DNA of 64,000 nucleotides, taken from assembly GCA_034522155.1 (NCBI GenBank), contig JAXHLP010000006.1, positions 62,001-126,000 on the forward strand. The letters run 5' to 3'. Origin of the DNA: Salinilacustrithrix sp034522155. Its GTDB lineage: Bacteria; Actinomycetota; Acidimicrobiia; Acidimicrobiales; Salinilacustritrichaceae. Both the position numbers and the translations under genes were made by a program. The notes beneath the pieces are model-generated. The model worked only from the letters and a program-made list of their open reading frames with translations, ran no database searches and had not been told where the DNA came from. Positions 63,828 through 64,000 of this stretch are shown here, piece by piece. Numbering within the stretch: the stretch's first letter is position 1; every line of letters begins with the position of its first letter.

Positions 63828-64000
63828 TCAGGCTTCGACGAGCTCGTCGCCGACCAGTGTCGTGCGGTGCAGCATGCGGCGCGAGGTCGGCTCGAAGGGC
63901 AACGCGCGGTGCAACATCCCGGTGTTGTCCCAGATGACGAGGTCGCCGACCCGCCACTGGTGGCGGTAGGTGAACTGGGGTTGGGTGGCCCACTCGTCGA
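63828..64000 (-). CDS. TauD/TfdA-family dioxygenase, C-terminal fragment
   Basis: Only the last 56 codons are visible; the gene begins beyond the right edge. The peptide includes YRHQWRVGDLVIWDNTGMLH and RALPFEPTSRRMLHRTTLVGDEL, carrying the distal iron-binding His and the 2-oxoglutarate-binding Arg. It is closest within the window to the TauD-like protein at 31728 (WDNRGVLHRALP). It is upstream of the CoA transferase operon with a 115-bp gap, so it may be its first gene or a separate unit. Confidence 0.88.
   Translation of the reverse strand, partial: DEWATQPQFTYRHQWRVGDLVIWDNTGMLHRALPFEPTSRRMLHRTTLVGDELVEA

Noticed and set aside
1..64000. KstR-type (AAC/GTT arms) operators, expected if this were a classical cholesterol cluster
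   Set aside because: I did not find a convincing site in the intergenic regions. The operators present are of other families, so I do not call this a cholesterol regulon.
1..64000. tRNA, rRNA, CRISPR, IS elements, integrases or phage genes
   Set aside because: None recognised on either strand; the window seems to be ordinary catabolic chromosome.

Overview
High-GC DNA with GTG/TTG starts, actinobacterial-style lipoproteins, an F420-type luciferase-like oxidoreductase, KstR2-like TetR architecture and very many CoA-metabolism genes. This suggests an actinomycete-related chromosome, most likely an Acidimicrobiia-type bacterium; that placement is inference from gene content. I see no tRNA, rRNA, CRISPR array, transposase or phage gene. 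Nearly every base is coding, with many 4-bp ATGA/GTGA start-stop overlaps.

Layout: (a) 1-4302: a TetR fragment, a FadD-type synthetase, a crotonase-fold protein, a DUF427 protein and a TesB-like thioesterase. (b) 4582-10318: a branched-chain-amino-acid-type (Liv) ABC importer whose two permeases and one ATPase are fused into one 910-aa chain, plus an SMP-30-like hydrolase. (c) 10405-13925 (minus): an APH-fold kinase and a pair of acyl-CoA dehydrogenases (ACADs). (d) 14298-21809: a second Liv importer with fused permeases, then a crotonase, a TauD dioxygenase and an SDR. (e) 21897-30303: a TetR with twin palindromic operators controlling an ACAD10/11-like dehydrogenase, an APH kinase, an enoyl-CoA hydratase, an MDR reductase, a DUF35-thiolase fusion, a DapB-like protein and an LLM oxidoreductase. 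(f) 30358-31515: a secreted Ig-like protein. (g) 31728-49671: divergent gene pairs separated by a recurring ACCGAYCGGT-core operator: dioxygenase and synthetase versus TetR, SDRs versus a fused E1 dehydrogenase, ACAD versus class II aldolase, amidohydrolase versus cyclase, Baeyer-Villiger monooxygenase versus Rieske oxygenase. (h) 49787-56622: synthetase, AcuI-like reductase, deacylase, nitroreductase and type III CoA transferase. (i) 56633-63712 (minus): a six-gene operon of SDR, synthetase, ACAD pair, unusual amidohydrolase and CoA transferase, followed at the right edge by a partial TauD dioxygenase.

Taken together the window is a catabolic island. Two importers for hydrophobic or carboxylated substrates feed several parallel acyl-CoA pathways: activation by synthetases or CoA transferases, dehydrogenation by six ACADs, hydration, SDR oxidation, retro-aldol or thiolytic cleavage, and ring or side-chain oxygenation by BVMO, Rieske and TauD enzymes. 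The gene types resemble steroid, terpenoid or aromatic side-chain degradation, but the substrates cannot be read from sequence. The most notable signals are a probable local TetR regulon with at least six matching operators, a triple 22-bp tandem repeat before the first transporter, a split ACAD10/11-like kinase/dehydrogenase pair, the DUF35-thiolase fusion, the LivH-LivM-LivG fusion, and an amidohydrolase that has lost its HxH metal motif.
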